64,000 nucleotides of DNA, taken from contig RXJQ01000025.1 of assembly GCA_003963115.1 (NCBI GenBank), forward strand, positions 1 through 64,000, given 5' to 3'. A model generated the notes under the pieces. It saw nothing but the letters and a program-made list of their open reading frames with translations. It was not told the origin of the DNA and searched no databases. The stretch is from Burkholderiales bacterium (GTDB taxonomy: Bacteria; Pseudomonadota; Gammaproteobacteria; Burkholderiales; Burkholderiaceae_C). Made by a program: the position numbers and the translations under genes. Position 1 is the stretch's first letter. Each line of letters begins with the position of its first letter. Shown piece after piece: positions 34,826-44,879 of this stretch.

Positions 34826-35692
34826 ATGACCGTTCATGTCGTGAAGAAGATCGCCCTGGCCACGCTCCTGGTGGTGTGGGGCGCGAGCAGCCCGGCGCAA
34901 ACCGGCTCCGGCGTGTCAGGGCAGGGCACAGCGAGTGCGCAGACCCGGCCGGCGCCGGTGAGCGGCAAGATTGGCAGCGACCCTGCCGCCGTGGCCTTGC
35001 GCCCGGCCAAGGCGGTGGCACCGGCACAGGTCACGTCTACGGCCACCCAGGTGCCGCCGCCCGCGAACCCCAATGAGCCGCTGCTGTTGCCGGCGTCGGA
35101 GTCGCCCGGTGCGGGCACGACGGCCGGTACTGTAACGGGCGCAAGAGCAGGTGCAAGCGTAGGTGCCACGAGCGCCTCCGGCGCCGCCGGTGGCAAGGGC
35201 ACGCCGCGTCGCCAGGTTGCGGAGGTCTCGCCTCGTGCCCAGCCCACGCCGCATGTGGACCACACCGAGGGCGTGAAAAAGTCTCGCCAGACCAAGCCCC
35301 GCAAGCACGCCGACAAGACCACCGGCAAGCCCCATCATCCGCAGGGCAAGGCCTCATCCGTCAATGGCGAAAAAGACGGCAAAAAGGGTGGGAAGAAAGC
35401 GGCCGCGCATGACCCGGCGCACGGCCCGCGTCTGGTGGGCAGCAAGGCAGACAAGTCGGCAGGCCACCAGAAACGGACGGCCAAGACCAGCACGGCCAAG
35501 CACGGTGCGCAAGCCCATGACACCCACGCAGCCCACCATGCCGCCAAATCCAAGGGCCATGAGAAGAAGGCCTCCACGGGCAAGCGCCATCCCGCCAAGG
35601 TGGTGGCCTCCTCATCCAGCAAGGTGACCGCGGCGGGTGCAGCCACGGCCAAGCCCGCCCGCCGCCCGCATCCCCGTCAGAACAAGGCCTGA
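34826..35692 (+). CDS. Secreted or periplasmic low-complexity Lys/His/Ala-rich protein, hypothetical
   Basis: RBS GGAG before ATG; signal-like MTVHVVKKIALATLLVVWGASSPAQT; C-terminal half rich in K, H, A, S, R. Confidence 0.6.
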   Translation: MTVHVVKKIALATLLVVWGASSPAQTGSGVSGQGTASAQTRPAPVSGKIGSDPAAVALRPAKAVAPAQVTSTATQVPPPANPNEPLLLPASESPGAGTTAGTVTGARAGASVGATSASGAAGGKGTPRRQVAEVSPRAQPTPHVDHTEGVKKSRQTKPRKHADKTTGKPHHPQGKASSVNGEKDGKKGGKKAAAHDPAHGPRLVGSKADKSAGHQKRTAKTSTAKHGAQAHDTHAAHHAAKSKGHEKKASTGKRHPAKVVASSSSKVTAAGAATAKPARRPHPRQNKA

Positions 35693-35751
35693 TCGCCCCA
35701 CGCGGCATTGGCGCGACATGAAAGGTCGCGTGCAGCAGAGATAATCTCCCC

Positions 35752-36528
35752 ATGCCGCACATCTTCTGTATCGCGAACCAAAAGGGCGGGGTGGGCAAAA
35801 CCACCACCACGGTCAATCTGGCGGCAGGCCTGGCCCAGGTGGGCCAGCGCGTGCTGATCGTGGACCTGGACCCGCAGGGCAATGCCACCATGGGCTCGGG
35901 CGTGGACAAGCGCACCCTGGCGCACACGGTGTACGACGTGCTGCTGGAAGAGGCCTCGATTGCCGAGGCCCGCACGCGCAGCCCCAAGGGTGGCTATGAC
36001 GTGCTCGGCGCCAACCGCGAGCTGGCGGGTGCCGAGATCGAGCTGGTCACGCTGGAGCGGCGCGACCGCCGTCTGAAGTCGGCCGTCGAGGCGGCCTCAA
36101 GCGACTACGATTTCGTGCTGATCGACTGCCCGCCTTCGCTCAGCCTGCTCACCCTCAATGGCCTGACTTGCGCGCATGGCGTGATCGTGCCCATGCAGTG
36201 CGAGTACTTCGCGCTCGAAGGCCTCACCGACCTGGTCAACACCGTCAAGCAGGTGCACGCGAACCTCAACCGGGAGTTGCAGCTCATCGGCCTGCTGCGG
36301 GTGATGTACGACCCGCGCATCACCTTGCAGCAGCAGGTCAGCGAGCAGCTCAAGGCGCACTTTGGCGACAAGGTGTTCGACGCCGTCATCCCACGCAATG
36401 TGCGCCTCGCTGAGGCCCCCAGCTACGGCGTGCCCGGCGTGGTGTTCGACCCGGCCAGCAAGGGCGCGCAGGCCTTTGTGAGCTTCGCGCTGGAGCTGGT
36501 CGAGCGCGTGCAAAAGATGGCGGCCTGA
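35752..36528 (+). CDS. parA: Chromosome partitioning ATPase ParA
   Basis: IFCIANQKGGVGKTTTTVNLAAGLAQVGQRVLIVDLDPQGNATMGSG. Confidence 0.96.
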   Translation: MPHIFCIANQKGGVGKTTTTVNLAAGLAQVGQRVLIVDLDPQGNATMGSGVDKRTLAHTVYDVLLEEASIAEARTRSPKGGYDVLGANRELAGAEIELVTLERRDRRLKSAVEAASSDYDFVLIDCPPSLSLLTLNGLTCAHGVIVPMQCEYFALEGLTDLVNTVKQVHANLNRELQLIGLLRVMYDPRITLQQQVSEQLKAHFGDKVFDAVIPRNVRLAEAPSYGVPGVVFDPASKGAQAFVSFALELVERVQKMAA

Positions 36529-36538
36529 CGGCGAGGCT

Positions 36539-38218
36539 TCAGCCGGAAAGCTGCTCTTCCAGGCAACGCAGCAAGGCCATCACGTCCAGCGGCTTGGTCA
36601 GGTAGGCGCGGAAGCCCTGGTTGCGTGCAGCATGGATGCGATCAGGCATGGCGTCGGCCGACAGCGCCACACGCGGGATGCCCTGCGTGGCGGGCTCGCT
36701 GTCGAGGGCCTGGGCCAGATCCAGCCCGCTCATGTCGCCCAGGTGCATGTCGATGAGCATGAGGTCGGGCCGGTTGCGGCGGGCCACTTCGAGCGCGCGT
36801 TTGCCGTTCATGGCCACCAGCAGCCGCCAGTGCGGGCGCAGCTTGATGACCTGGTGCACCAGGGCCACGTTGACCTCGTTGTCCTCGGCGTAGAGGATGG
36901 TGGCCGGCCGGGCGAAGAGGTCGCCGTCGCTGAGAGGGACCTGGTCCGAGGGTTCGGGGTCGTGGTCCGCAGCAGGCAGGTGGATGCGAAAGCAGCTGCC
37001 CTGGCCGGCCTGGCTGTCGACCTCGATGTTGCCGCCCATGAGCGTGACCAGCTTGCGCACGATGACCAGGCCGATGCCCGTGCCCTCGATGCCGCTTTGT
37101 TCCACGCCCAGTCGGTTGAAAGGCTGGAAGAGCTGGCGCAGTTGATCGGGGCTCATGCCGATGCCGGTGTCCTGTACTTCGATCACCACCTGCTCGCCGC
37201 TGCGCCTTGCGCGCAGGAACACCTGGCCGCCGGCGCGGTTGTACTTGATGGCGTTGCTCAGCAGGTTGACCAGGATCTGGCGCAGGCGCACGCGGTCGGC
37301 CAGCGCGTAGACGTGGCTGCCCACGCCATGCGCGTCGATGCGGATCTGGCTCAAGCGGGCCTGCGACGCGACCATGTTGATGGCATCGTCGGCCAGCAGG
37401 TCGAGGTCCTGAGCGTTGATGTTCAGGGGCAGGTCGCCGGCCTCGATGCGCGAGAGGTCCAGCACATCGCCCAACATGGACAGCAGGTGCTGGCCGGCTT
37501 TCTCGATGATGTTGACGCGGCGGCGGTGCTCGTCGCTGAAGACGCTGCTGCGGTCCATCTGAAGCAGCTGCGCGAAGCCGATGATGGCGTTGAGCGGCGT
37601 GCGCAGTTCGTGGCTCATGCGCGAGAGGAACTCGCTCTTGGCCTGGTTGGCCTGTTCGGCGGTCTGGGCCGCGATCAGGGCCTCGGCGTACAGCTTCTGC
37701 TCGGTGATGTCGGCCGTGTAGCCGTACCAGGCCGTGTCGCCATTGGCTTCCTTGAGCGCGATGGATTGCCCCGAGAGCCAGCGCAAGCCCTTCTTGGGCA
37801 GCACGACGCGGTACTCGTACTTGAGCAGCCGGCCTTCCGATTCGGCGACCATGCTGCTCAGGCGCTTGACCATGTCGACGTCATCGGGGTGGATGCGGTC
37901 GTAGTGTGCCGACCAGTTCAGCCCCGTGGCCTGGGCGTCCAGCTCGTAGAGCTCGGCCGCGCGCTCGCTGATGTAGTGCAGCTGTGCCTCGCCGCCAGGT
38001 GGCACCACGACCTTGAACAGCACGCCGGGCACATGTTTGCTCAGACCTGTCAGCAAACCTTCACGGGCATGCAGGCGCCTTTCCAGCCGGGCGATGAGCT
38101 CGTCGTCGCAGGCCTTGCGGGCTTGCAGGTCCGCCAGCTCGGCCTGGACACGCGCCAGTTCGGCACGCAGTTGCGCAACGCTGTCGGCGGTGGCCGGGGT
38201 CTCGGCGGGGTCGTCCAT
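36539..38218 (-). CDS. Hybrid histidine kinase (coiled coil-PAS-HisKA-HATPase-REC)
   Basis: [62 protein letters not shown]. No TM segment apparent. Confidence 0.92.
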   Translation of the reverse strand: MDDPAETPATADSVAQLRAELARVQAELADLQARKACDDELIARLERRLHAREGLLTGLSKHVPGVLFKVVVPPGGEAQLHYISERAAELYELDAQATGLNWSAHYDRIHPDDVDMVKRLSSMVAESEGRLLKYEYRVVLPKKGLRWLSGQSIALKEANGDTAWYGYTADITEQKLYAEALIAAQTAEQANQAKSEFLSRMSHELRTPLNAIIGFAQLLQMDRSSVFSDEHRRRVNIIEKAGQHLLSMLGDVLDLSRIEAGDLPLNINAQDLDLLADDAINMVASQARLSQIRIDAHGVGSHVYALADRVRLRQILVNLLSNAIKYNRAGGQVFLRARRSGEQVVIEVQDTGIGMSPDQLRQLFQPFNRLGVEQSGIEGTGIGLVIVRKLVTLMGGNIEVDSQAGQGSCFRIHLPAADHDPEPSDQVPLSDGDLFARPATILYAEDNEVNVALVHQVIKLRPHWRLLVAMNGKRALEVARRNRPDLMLIDMHLGDMSGLDLAQALDSEPATQGIPRVALSADAMPDRIHAARNQGFRAYLTKPLDVMALLRCLEEQLSG

Positions 38219-38351
38219 ACTTCTTCGGATATCGGGTGCCAATCTTGGGCGCTGAACCCGGAGGTCGCCCTGCTCGTAATTTGCCACAGCCGGACGGCTC
38301 ATGCGCGGTTCATGCACGGGCCGTCTTCACGCCATCATGGCCCAGGCTGTT

Positions 38352-39590
38352 TCAGGATCGCAAGGACGCGATGGCCTCGACCAGTTCCTGTGTCTGGGCC
38401 TCGTGCGAGAAGCCGGCATAGCTCTGGGCCAGGGCTTGCGCACCTTGGCGAAAGCGTGGCTCATTGACCAATTGCGCCAGCAGCGTCTGAAATGGCACGG
38501 GCCGGGCGTGTGCGGCCGCGTTGAGGCCCGCGCCGGCTTCTTCAACGCGCTGCGCCATCAGGAACTGCTCGGCATGCGTGGGCAGCAGCAAGACGGGCAG
38601 GCCCGCCAGCAGCGCCTGGGTCAGCGAGGCTTCGCCGCCGTGGGAGACCATCAGCTCGGCCTGGGGCAAGGTCTGCCCCAGATGAACGGGCCCGGCGGCA
38701 TAGCGGATGCGGGGGGAGCTCACGGGTGCCGGCTTGCCTGCCGCGACCTCAGGCAGGTAGCACAGGGTCGCGCAGCCGGCTTGATCGAGGGCGCGCAGGA
38801 CCAGGGCGTGGTCCGGGTGGCTGGCGCGCAGGTAGGCGAACACCTTGGGGCCGGGCAGATCGGGCCAGTGCGAGGCCTCGTCGCCGGCATGGCCTGGCTT
38901 GTCGCCACTTTCAGGCAGGAAGGTGGGGCCCAGGTAGCGCTGGCCATCGGGTAGGGGGCCGCGGCGGTAGTGGTCCAGCTCGGGCCAGGTGCACAGCAGG
39001 GGCAGGTCGCCGCGGAAGATGTCCACCAGCTTGGCGCACGGGGCGGCGCCCAGGTCTTGCAATACCGTGTTGACGGCCCGAAGCACGACCTTGTCGCCCT
39101 CGACGATGCGGGCCGGCGGCACGGGCTCCCAGGTGCGGAAAGGGGGCAGGGGGCTCACATCGGGCGGCACGTAAAAGCCCGCGCCCACGCTGGCCGCGGG
39201 CAGGTTCAAGCTGCGCGCCGCGATGGTGGCCGTGGGCGCGTAGTCCGCCACGACGACATCAGCCTGGGTCAGAGCCATCAGCGCGCGCCAACCGGCCACG
39301 AGCCCATGCAGATGATCGGCCTTGAGGTAGCCATTGCCCATGAGGATCTCGGTGAGGCTGACCAGCGGCTCGGGCAGGCCCACGGTCTGGTGCAGCCACA
39401 CGGGCGCCTGGAGCACGCGCATGCCGGGCAGATCAGCGAGATCGCTCAAGAGGGCGCGGGTGTGCACGATGTCGCGCAGCGCCAGGTCCACCTGGTGGCC
39501 GCGCTGCATCAGCAGCCGGGCAAGCGGCTTGAGCCGGCCGGCATGGCCCAGGCCGCCGCCAAATTCCCAGCACAACAGAAAGCGCGCCAT
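38352..39590 (-). CDS. Glycosyltransferase, UDP-glucuronosyl/glucosyltransferase-like (GT-B)
   Basis: ARFLLCWEFGGGLGHAGRLKPLARLLMQRGHQVDLAL; VSHGGEASLTQALLAGLPVLLLPTHAEQFLMAQRVEEAGAG. Confidence 0.8.
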   Translation of the reverse strand: MARFLLCWEFGGGLGHAGRLKPLARLLMQRGHQVDLALRDIVHTRALLSDLADLPGMRVLQAPVWLHQTVGLPEPLVSLTEILMGNGYLKADHLHGLVAGWRALMALTQADVVVADYAPTATIAARSLNLPAASVGAGFYVPPDVSPLPPFRTWEPVPPARIVEGDKVVLRAVNTVLQDLGAAPCAKLVDIFRGDLPLLCTWPELDHYRRGPLPDGQRYLGPTFLPESGDKPGHAGDEASHWPDLPGPKVFAYLRASHPDHALVLRALDQAGCATLCYLPEVAAGKPAPVSSPRIRYAAGPVHLGQTLPQAELMVSHGGEASLTQALLAGLPVLLLPTHAEQFLMAQRVEEAGAGLNAAAHARPVPFQTLLAQLVNEPRFRQGAQALAQSYAGFSHEAQTQELVEAIASLRS

Positions 39591-39659
39591 CCCGAGGTCT
39601 CCCATGCAAGTGTTCGAGGGATTGTAGAAACACCGCGCAAACAACGGACAATCACGCCC

Positions 39660-40559
39660 ATGGTCACGAAAAAATCCAAAGGTCTGGGCATGGGCCTGGA
39701 AGCCCTGCTGGGCCCCAAAGTCAGCGATCAACCCAAGGCAACGCCCGACGGCGCGCCTGCGATCTTGCGCCTGGATCTGATGCAGGCCGGCAAGTACCAG
39801 CCGCGCACGCGCATGGACGAGGGCTCGCTGTACGAATTGGCCGAGAGCATCAAGGCGCAGGGCATCATGCAGCCCATCCTGGTGCGACCCATCGGCGGTG
39901 GCCGCTACGAGATCATCGCCGGTGAACGCCGCTCGCGTGCAGCCAAGCTGGCTGGCTTGAGCGAGGTGCCCGTGCTGGTCAAGGATGTGCCGGACGAAGC
40001 CGCCGCCGCCATGGCCCTGATCGAGAACATCCAGCGCGAGGACCTCAACCCCTTGGAAGAAGCCCAGGGCCTGCAGCGCCTGACCGTCGAATTCGGCTTG
40101 ACCCATGAACAGGCCGCGCAGGCCGTGGGGCGCTCGCGCAGCGCCGCCTCCAACCTGCTGCGCTTGCTCAACCTGGCCGAGCCGGTGCAGGGCATGCTGA
40201 TGGCCGGTGACCTGGACATGGGCCATGCGCGCGCGCTGTTGCCGCTGGACAAGGCCCAGCAGATCACCACCGGCAACGAGATCGTGGCCAGGAAGCTCAA
40301 TGTGCGCGAGGCCGAGAAGCTCGTGGCCAAGGTGCAGGGCGCGGGCCGCCAGACACCGCTGCTGCGCGTGAAGTCCGAGAAGTCGCGCGATGTGGTGCGG
40401 CTTGAAGAAGAACTCTCGGACATCCTCACCGCGCAGGTCGAGATCAACGTCAAGCGCAAGACCAAGCGCGGCGAGCAAGGCGAGATCACCATCCAGTTCG
40501 GCAGCCTCGACGAGCTCAATGGCCTGATCGACAAGCTGCGCGGCGGCGCGGCCGAGTAA
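39660..40559 (+). CDS. parB: Chromosome partitioning protein ParB
   Basis: KSKGLGMGLEALLGPK; YQPRTRMDEGSLYELAESIKAQGIMQPILVRPIGGGRYEIIAGERRSRAAKLAG. Confidence 0.96.
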   Translation: MVTKKSKGLGMGLEALLGPKVSDQPKATPDGAPAILRLDLMQAGKYQPRTRMDEGSLYELAESIKAQGIMQPILVRPIGGGRYEIIAGERRSRAAKLAGLSEVPVLVKDVPDEAAAAMALIENIQREDLNPLEEAQGLQRLTVEFGLTHEQAAQAVGRSRSAASNLLRLLNLAEPVQGMLMAGDLDMGHARALLPLDKAQQITTGNEIVARKLNVREAEKLVAKVQGAGRQTPLLRVKSEKSRDVVRLEEELSDILTAQVEINVKRKTKRGEQGEITIQFGSLDELNGLIDKLRGGAAE

Positions 40560-40590
40560 GCCGCGGCGCAAGCAAAGGGCCCACCAACGC

Positions 40591-41394
40591 ATGCGCACCT
40601 GGCCTCTGCCGGCCCTGCTGACCTGGGCGGCGGCCTGGGCCCTGGCCCTGGCCCTGCGGGCAGCGCAAGCCCCGCTGTGGGCGTCGCTGGCCCTGCCCAC
40701 GGCATTGGGTGCGTGCGCCACCTGGTTGCCCTTTGTGGCCAACACCACCTGGCGGCGCGTGTTCGTGGCGGCCGGCTTCCCCCTGAGCGTGATCGCCCTG
40801 GGGCAGGGTGCGGCGCTGCCGGGCTGGCTCTGGTTGGCGCCTCTGGCCTTGCTGCTGCTGGCCTACCCCGTGCACGCCTGGCGCGACGCGCCAGTGTTCC
40901 CCACGCCGCGAGGTGCCCTGCGGGACCTGCCGAGCCTCGCGCCCTTGAATGTGTCCTCGTCGACCGATCCCGAGGCCGGTCAGCCCCCCCGCATCCTGGA
41001 CGCCGGCTGCGGAATGGGCGACGCCCTGGCCGAGCTGCATGCGGCTTATCCGCAGGCCCAGGTCCACGGCATCGAATGGAGCTGGATGTGGCGCTTCGTG
41101 GCGGCCCTGCGCTGCCCCTGGGCCCAGGTCACCCGGGGCGACATGTGGGCGCAAAGCTGGGCCGATTTCGAATTGGTCTACCTCTTTCAGCGCCCCGAGA
41201 CCATGCCCCGCGCCTGGGACAAGGCCCTGCGCGAGATGCGCCCAGGCACCTGGCTGGTCAGCCTGGAATTTGCCGCATCTGACAAGCAAGGCGCCCCGGT
41301 CAAACCGCAGGCCTGCCTTCAGATTGGGGGGGGACGCCCTATTTGGGTGTATCGAATCGTTTCCCACGACGCGGGACGCCCGACTACACTGTGA
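40591..41394 (+). CDS. Class I SAM-dependent methyltransferase with N-terminal TM segments
   Basis: Hydrophobic first 120 aa; ILDAGCGMGDALAELHAAYPQAQVHGIEWSWM. Confidence 0.78.
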   Translation: MRTWPLPALLTWAAAWALALALRAAQAPLWASLALPTALGACATWLPFVANTTWRRVFVAAGFPLSVIALGQGAALPGWLWLAPLALLLLAYPVHAWRDAPVFPTPRGALRDLPSLAPLNVSSSTDPEAGQPPRILDAGCGMGDALAELHAAYPQAQVHGIEWSWMWRFVAALRCPWAQVTRGDMWAQSWADFELVYLFQRPETMPRAWDKALREMRPGTWLVSLEFAASDKQGAPVKPQACLQIGGGRPIWVYRIVSHDAGRPTTL

Positions 41395-41413
41395 GGCATC
41401 CCCGTGAAAGCCC

Positions 41414-41938
41414 TTGATGAACCTGCCGTTCGAAACGGTGTCTGACGCTGAGACGCTGCCCTTCACCTCCGACGACCTGCGTGCGGCGCTGGGGCAGTTC
41501 GCCACGGGTGTCACCATCGTGACGGCCAGGGATGAGCACGGGCACTTGCTTGGACTCACGGCCAATTCCTTCAATTCCGTGTCGCTCACGCCGCCGCTGG
41601 TGCTGTGGAGCCTGGCGCGGCGTTCCACCACCATGGCTGGCTTTCTGGAGGCCAAGCACTACGCCATCAATGTGCTGGCCTCCGACCAGCGCCTGCTGGC
41701 CGAGCGTTTCGCGCGCAAGGGCATCGACCGTTTCGATGGCACGCACTGGCACCCCGGCCTGACTGGCGCGCCCGTGATCGACGGTGCCGTGGCGGTGTTC
41801 GAATGCAGCCACCGCAGCCAGTATGACGAGGGCGACCACGTGATCTTCGTGGGGCATGTGGAACATTGCCGCCGGCGTCTGGGCGCCGCGCCGCTGGTGT
41901 TCCACGGCGGGCGTTTCTTCACCGACTTGCCGATCTGA
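41414..41938 (+). CDS. Flavin reductase family protein (FMN-binding split barrel)
   Basis: LRAALGQFATGVTIVTARDEHGHLLGLTANSFNSVSLTPPLVLWSL. Confidence 0.92.
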   Translation: MMNLPFETVSDAETLPFTSDDLRAALGQFATGVTIVTARDEHGHLLGLTANSFNSVSLTPPLVLWSLARRSTTMAGFLEAKHYAINVLASDQRLLAERFARKGIDRFDGTHWHPGLTGAPVIDGAVAVFECSHRSQYDEGDHVIFVGHVEHCRRRLGAAPLVFHGGRFFTDLPI

Positions 41939-41966
41939 TCTGATCGGCAGGGTGGTCATGGCGTGA

Positions 41967-43595
41967 TCACCATGTGCTGTCAGGCGGGCCGCTGCAGCGG
42001 TCCAGCAGCTTGAGAAAGCGCGCCACGTTCAGCGGCTTGGTGAGGTACTCGACAAAGCCCCGTGCACGCGCTTCATTGATCTGATCGGGCATGGCATCGG
42101 CCGACAAGGCCACCCGTGGGATGCTGGCCGTGCTGGGCGACTGGGCCAGCGCATCCGACACATCCAGGCCATTCATGTCGCCCAGGTGCATGTCCAGCAG
42201 CAGCAGATCGGGCGGGCAGGCCTGCGCCATCGTGATGGCCTGCTGGCCGCTGTGCGCCACTTCCAGATGCCATTGCGGACGCATGCGCATCACCTGGCGC
42301 ACCAGCTCCACATTGATGGCATTGTCTTCGGCATAGAGCACGGTGCGGTTTTGCAGGCCCAGGTCGTCGAGCGCGCCGAAGCCCGAGCGCAAGCCGGAGT
42401 CGGCGCTTTCGGCATCATGGGCCGGGGGCCGGGCCAGTGGCAACCAGACCCGAAAGCTCGTGCCGGTGCCCGGTGTGCTGCTGACCTCGACGCTGCCGTT
42501 CATCAGGTCCAGCAGGCGCTTGACGATGACCAGGCCGATGCCCGTGCCCTCGATGTTGGTGCGTTCGGCGCCCAGTCGGTTGAAGGGCTCGAACAGGTGC
42601 GCGACCTGCTCATTCGTCATGCCTTGGCCCGTGTCGCTGACCGTGATCAGCACGCGGTCATCGAGCGCCATGGCTTCGAGCTGGATCTGGCCGCGCGGGT
42701 AGTTGTATTTGATGGCGTTGGACAGCAGGTTGGTCAGCACCTGGCGCACGCGCACGCGGTCGGCCTTCAGGTAGAGGCCTTGCGGCGGCAGGGTGTGCGT
42801 GAGGATGAGTCCGGCATCGCTGGCCTGGTTGCTGATCAGGGCCAGGGCCTCTTCCATCACATTGCTCACCTCCAGCGTCTCGATGGACATGGGCAGGCTG
42901 CCGGCCTCGATGCGCGAGAGGTCCAGCACATCGGTCATCATGGCCAGCAGGTGTGCGCCGGCCTTCTCGATGTGGTCGACCTTCTGGCGCTGGGCCTCGG
43001 CCAGCGGGAAGCGGGGGTCCACGCGCAGCAACTGCGTGAAGCCGAGCATGGCGTTGAGCGGTGTGCGCAGCTCATGGCTCATGCGCGAGAGGAATTCGGT
43101 CTTGGCCTTGCTGGCGCGCTCGGCCGTGCGGGCGGTGGTCAGCGCTTCCTGCATGCGCAGGCGCTCGCCGATGTCCTCGATCACCGAGACGATGTGCTGA
43201 GGCCGTCCGGCCTTGTCCTTGAGCAGGACGGCGTTGAACATCGCATAGACCACATCGCCATTGGGCCGCACATAGCGCTTCTCGCGGGTGAGGCGATCGG
43301 ACTGGCCATTGAGCAGCGTCTCCATGGTCGCCTGGTTGACAGGGGCGTCGTCCGGATGGGAGATGTCCTGAAAGTGCAGGCCGATGAGGTCTTCGCGCCG
43401 CCTGCCGGTGATCTCGGCAAAGCGCTGGTTGACCTCGACGAAGTGGCCATCCAGCGTGAGGGTGGCAATGCCCACGCCAGCGGCTTCGAAGATGGCACGG
43501 TAGTGCTGATCACCGACAGGACTGGCCACACCGGACGACTGGGCGAACAGCGCATCGGTTGACGTCAAAGGTGTACCAGAGGGCTTGCTGGACAT
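41967..43595 (-). CDS. Hybrid histidine kinase (PAS-HisKA-HATPase-REC)
   Basis: [70 protein letters not shown]. Confidence 0.93.
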   Translation of the reverse strand: MSSKPSGTPLTSTDALFAQSSGVASPVGDQHYRAIFEAAGVGIATLTLDGHFVEVNQRFAEITGRRREDLIGLHFQDISHPDDAPVNQATMETLLNGQSDRLTREKRYVRPNGDVVYAMFNAVLLKDKAGRPQHIVSVIEDIGERLRMQEALTTARTAERASKAKTEFLSRMSHELRTPLNAMLGFTQLLRVDPRFPLAEAQRQKVDHIEKAGAHLLAMMTDVLDLSRIEAGSLPMSIETLEVSNVMEEALALISNQASDAGLILTHTLPPQGLYLKADRVRVRQVLTNLLSNAIKYNYPRGQIQLEAMALDDRVLITVSDTGQGMTNEQVAHLFEPFNRLGAERTNIEGTGIGLVIVKRLLDLMNGSVEVSSTPGTGTSFRVWLPLARPPAHDAESADSGLRSGFGALDDLGLQNRTVLYAEDNAINVELVRQVMRMRPQWHLEVAHSGQQAITMAQACPPDLLLLDMHLGDMNGLDVSDALAQSPSTASIPRVALSADAMPDQINEARARGFVEYLTKPLNVARFLKLLDRCSGPPDSTW

Positions 43596-43715
43596 GGGAA
43601 CAGCGTCAAACAGACACCACCCCCGAGTCCGGCTGCCTGACTGAGCATGCCGACCCCGATACCTCCACGACATTGGGCGGACGGTGGTGACTTCCGCGCC
43701 AATGCCAACACTGTC

Positions 43716-44879
43716 TCACACTTGGTCGTCCTGGGCCAGTGGTGTGCCGGGGGAACGACTGACGTGACTTTGGTCTGTTGTCGCGACCCTGACCCACTCC
43801 ACGCGGTTGCGGCCTTGTTCCTTGGCCTTGTAGAGGCCTCGGTCTGCGCGCTCCAGTGTTTCGTGCAAGGGCTCGCCCGGCGGGTGTTCGGTCAGGCCGG
43901 CCGAGAAGGTGATGCGCACGCCATTGCCGATCACGACCTGGCGCAAGGCGGCTTGAAAGCGAGCCAGCGAAGCCTGTGCGCCTTCCAGGCCCGGATCGGG
44001 CGCGGTGAGCATCAGCAGGAACTCCTCGCCGCCCCAGCGCGCCAGCACATCGGTCTGGCGCAGCTCCTTGCCGATGGTCTGGGCAAAGGTCTTGAGCACG
44101 AGGTCGCCCACCTGGTGTCCGAAGTGGTCATTGACCTGCTTGAAGTGGTCCAGATCGATCAGGGCCAGGCAGAAGCCTTCGCCGCTGCGCAACTGCCGCT
44201 TGGTCTGCTGCTCCATCAGCTGCATCATGTGACGGCGGTTGTGCAGGCCGGTGAGCTCATCGCGCGTGGCCACTTCATGCAGCATCGACAGGGCGTGCTT
44301 GAGTTCGTGCTTCTGGTCGAGCAGCCGCGTGCGCAGCTTGGCCACGTGCGTGGCCACGGCCGAGATCACAGGCAGGGTGCAGGCGGCCAGCACGAACTTG
44401 ATGATCTCCACGCGGGCATCGACACGCCCGGGCTCATGCAGGGCGAGCCAGACCATGGCGGCGCCCAGGCAGGCCAGGGTGCAGATGCCCATGATGCGCA
44501 CCTGACGCGGTGTGAGGGTGATCATGCCGAAGACCATGACCAGCGCGATCAGCAGCAGCACGGTGTTGCGTTCGGGCCCGATGATCACATAGGCGATCAG
44601 GATGGAGGCCATGGCGAACAGGCACTGGGGCAGGTCCATGCCCGGGCTGCCCAGGCGCCTGGACAGGCCTGTGCGCACCAGGACGTAGAACACCGGCACG
44701 CCCGTCCACATGAAGGCCACCAGCGGCATGGCCGTGCGGGGGGGCACCATGCCGATCTGAACCAGGTAGATCAGCAAGCCGGTGCAGGCTACATAGCCCC
44801 ACATCGCCAGCAACGTCATGCCCACGCGGGCCCGCAGCTTGGGCTCGACGCCGAGGATGAGGTTGCCCAGCTTCCTCAT
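43716..44879 (-). CDS. Membrane-anchored GGDEF (diguanylate cyclase) protein
   Basis: TM N-terminus; TRDELTGLHNRRHMMQLMEQQTKRQ; RWGGEEFLLML. Confidence 0.92.
   Translation of the reverse strand: MRKLGNLILGVEPKLRARVGMTLLAMWGYVACTGLLIYLVQIGMVPPRTAMPLVAFMWTGVPVFYVLVRTGLSRRLGSPGMDLPQCLFAMASILIAYVIIGPERNTVLLLIALVMVFGMITLTPRQVRIMGICTLACLGAAMVWLALHEPGRVDARVEIIKFVLAACTLPVISAVATHVAKLRTRLLDQKHELKHALSMLHEVATRDELTGLHNRRHMMQLMEQQTKRQLRSGEGFCLALIDLDHFKQVNDHFGHQVGDLVLKTFAQTIGKELRQTDVLARWGGEEFLLMLTAPDPGLEGAQASLARFQAALRQVVIGNGVRITFSAGLTEHPPGEPLHETLERADRGLYKAKEQGRNRVEWVRVATTDQSHVSRSPGTPLAQDDQV

Noticed and set aside
36632-38467. 611-aa plus-strand ORF opposite the hybrid kinase between parA and parB
   Set aside because: Shadow ORF of a clearly supported kinase.
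42186-43562. 458-aa plus-strand ORF opposite the hybrid kinase at 41967
   Set aside because: Shadow ORF without domain signatures.
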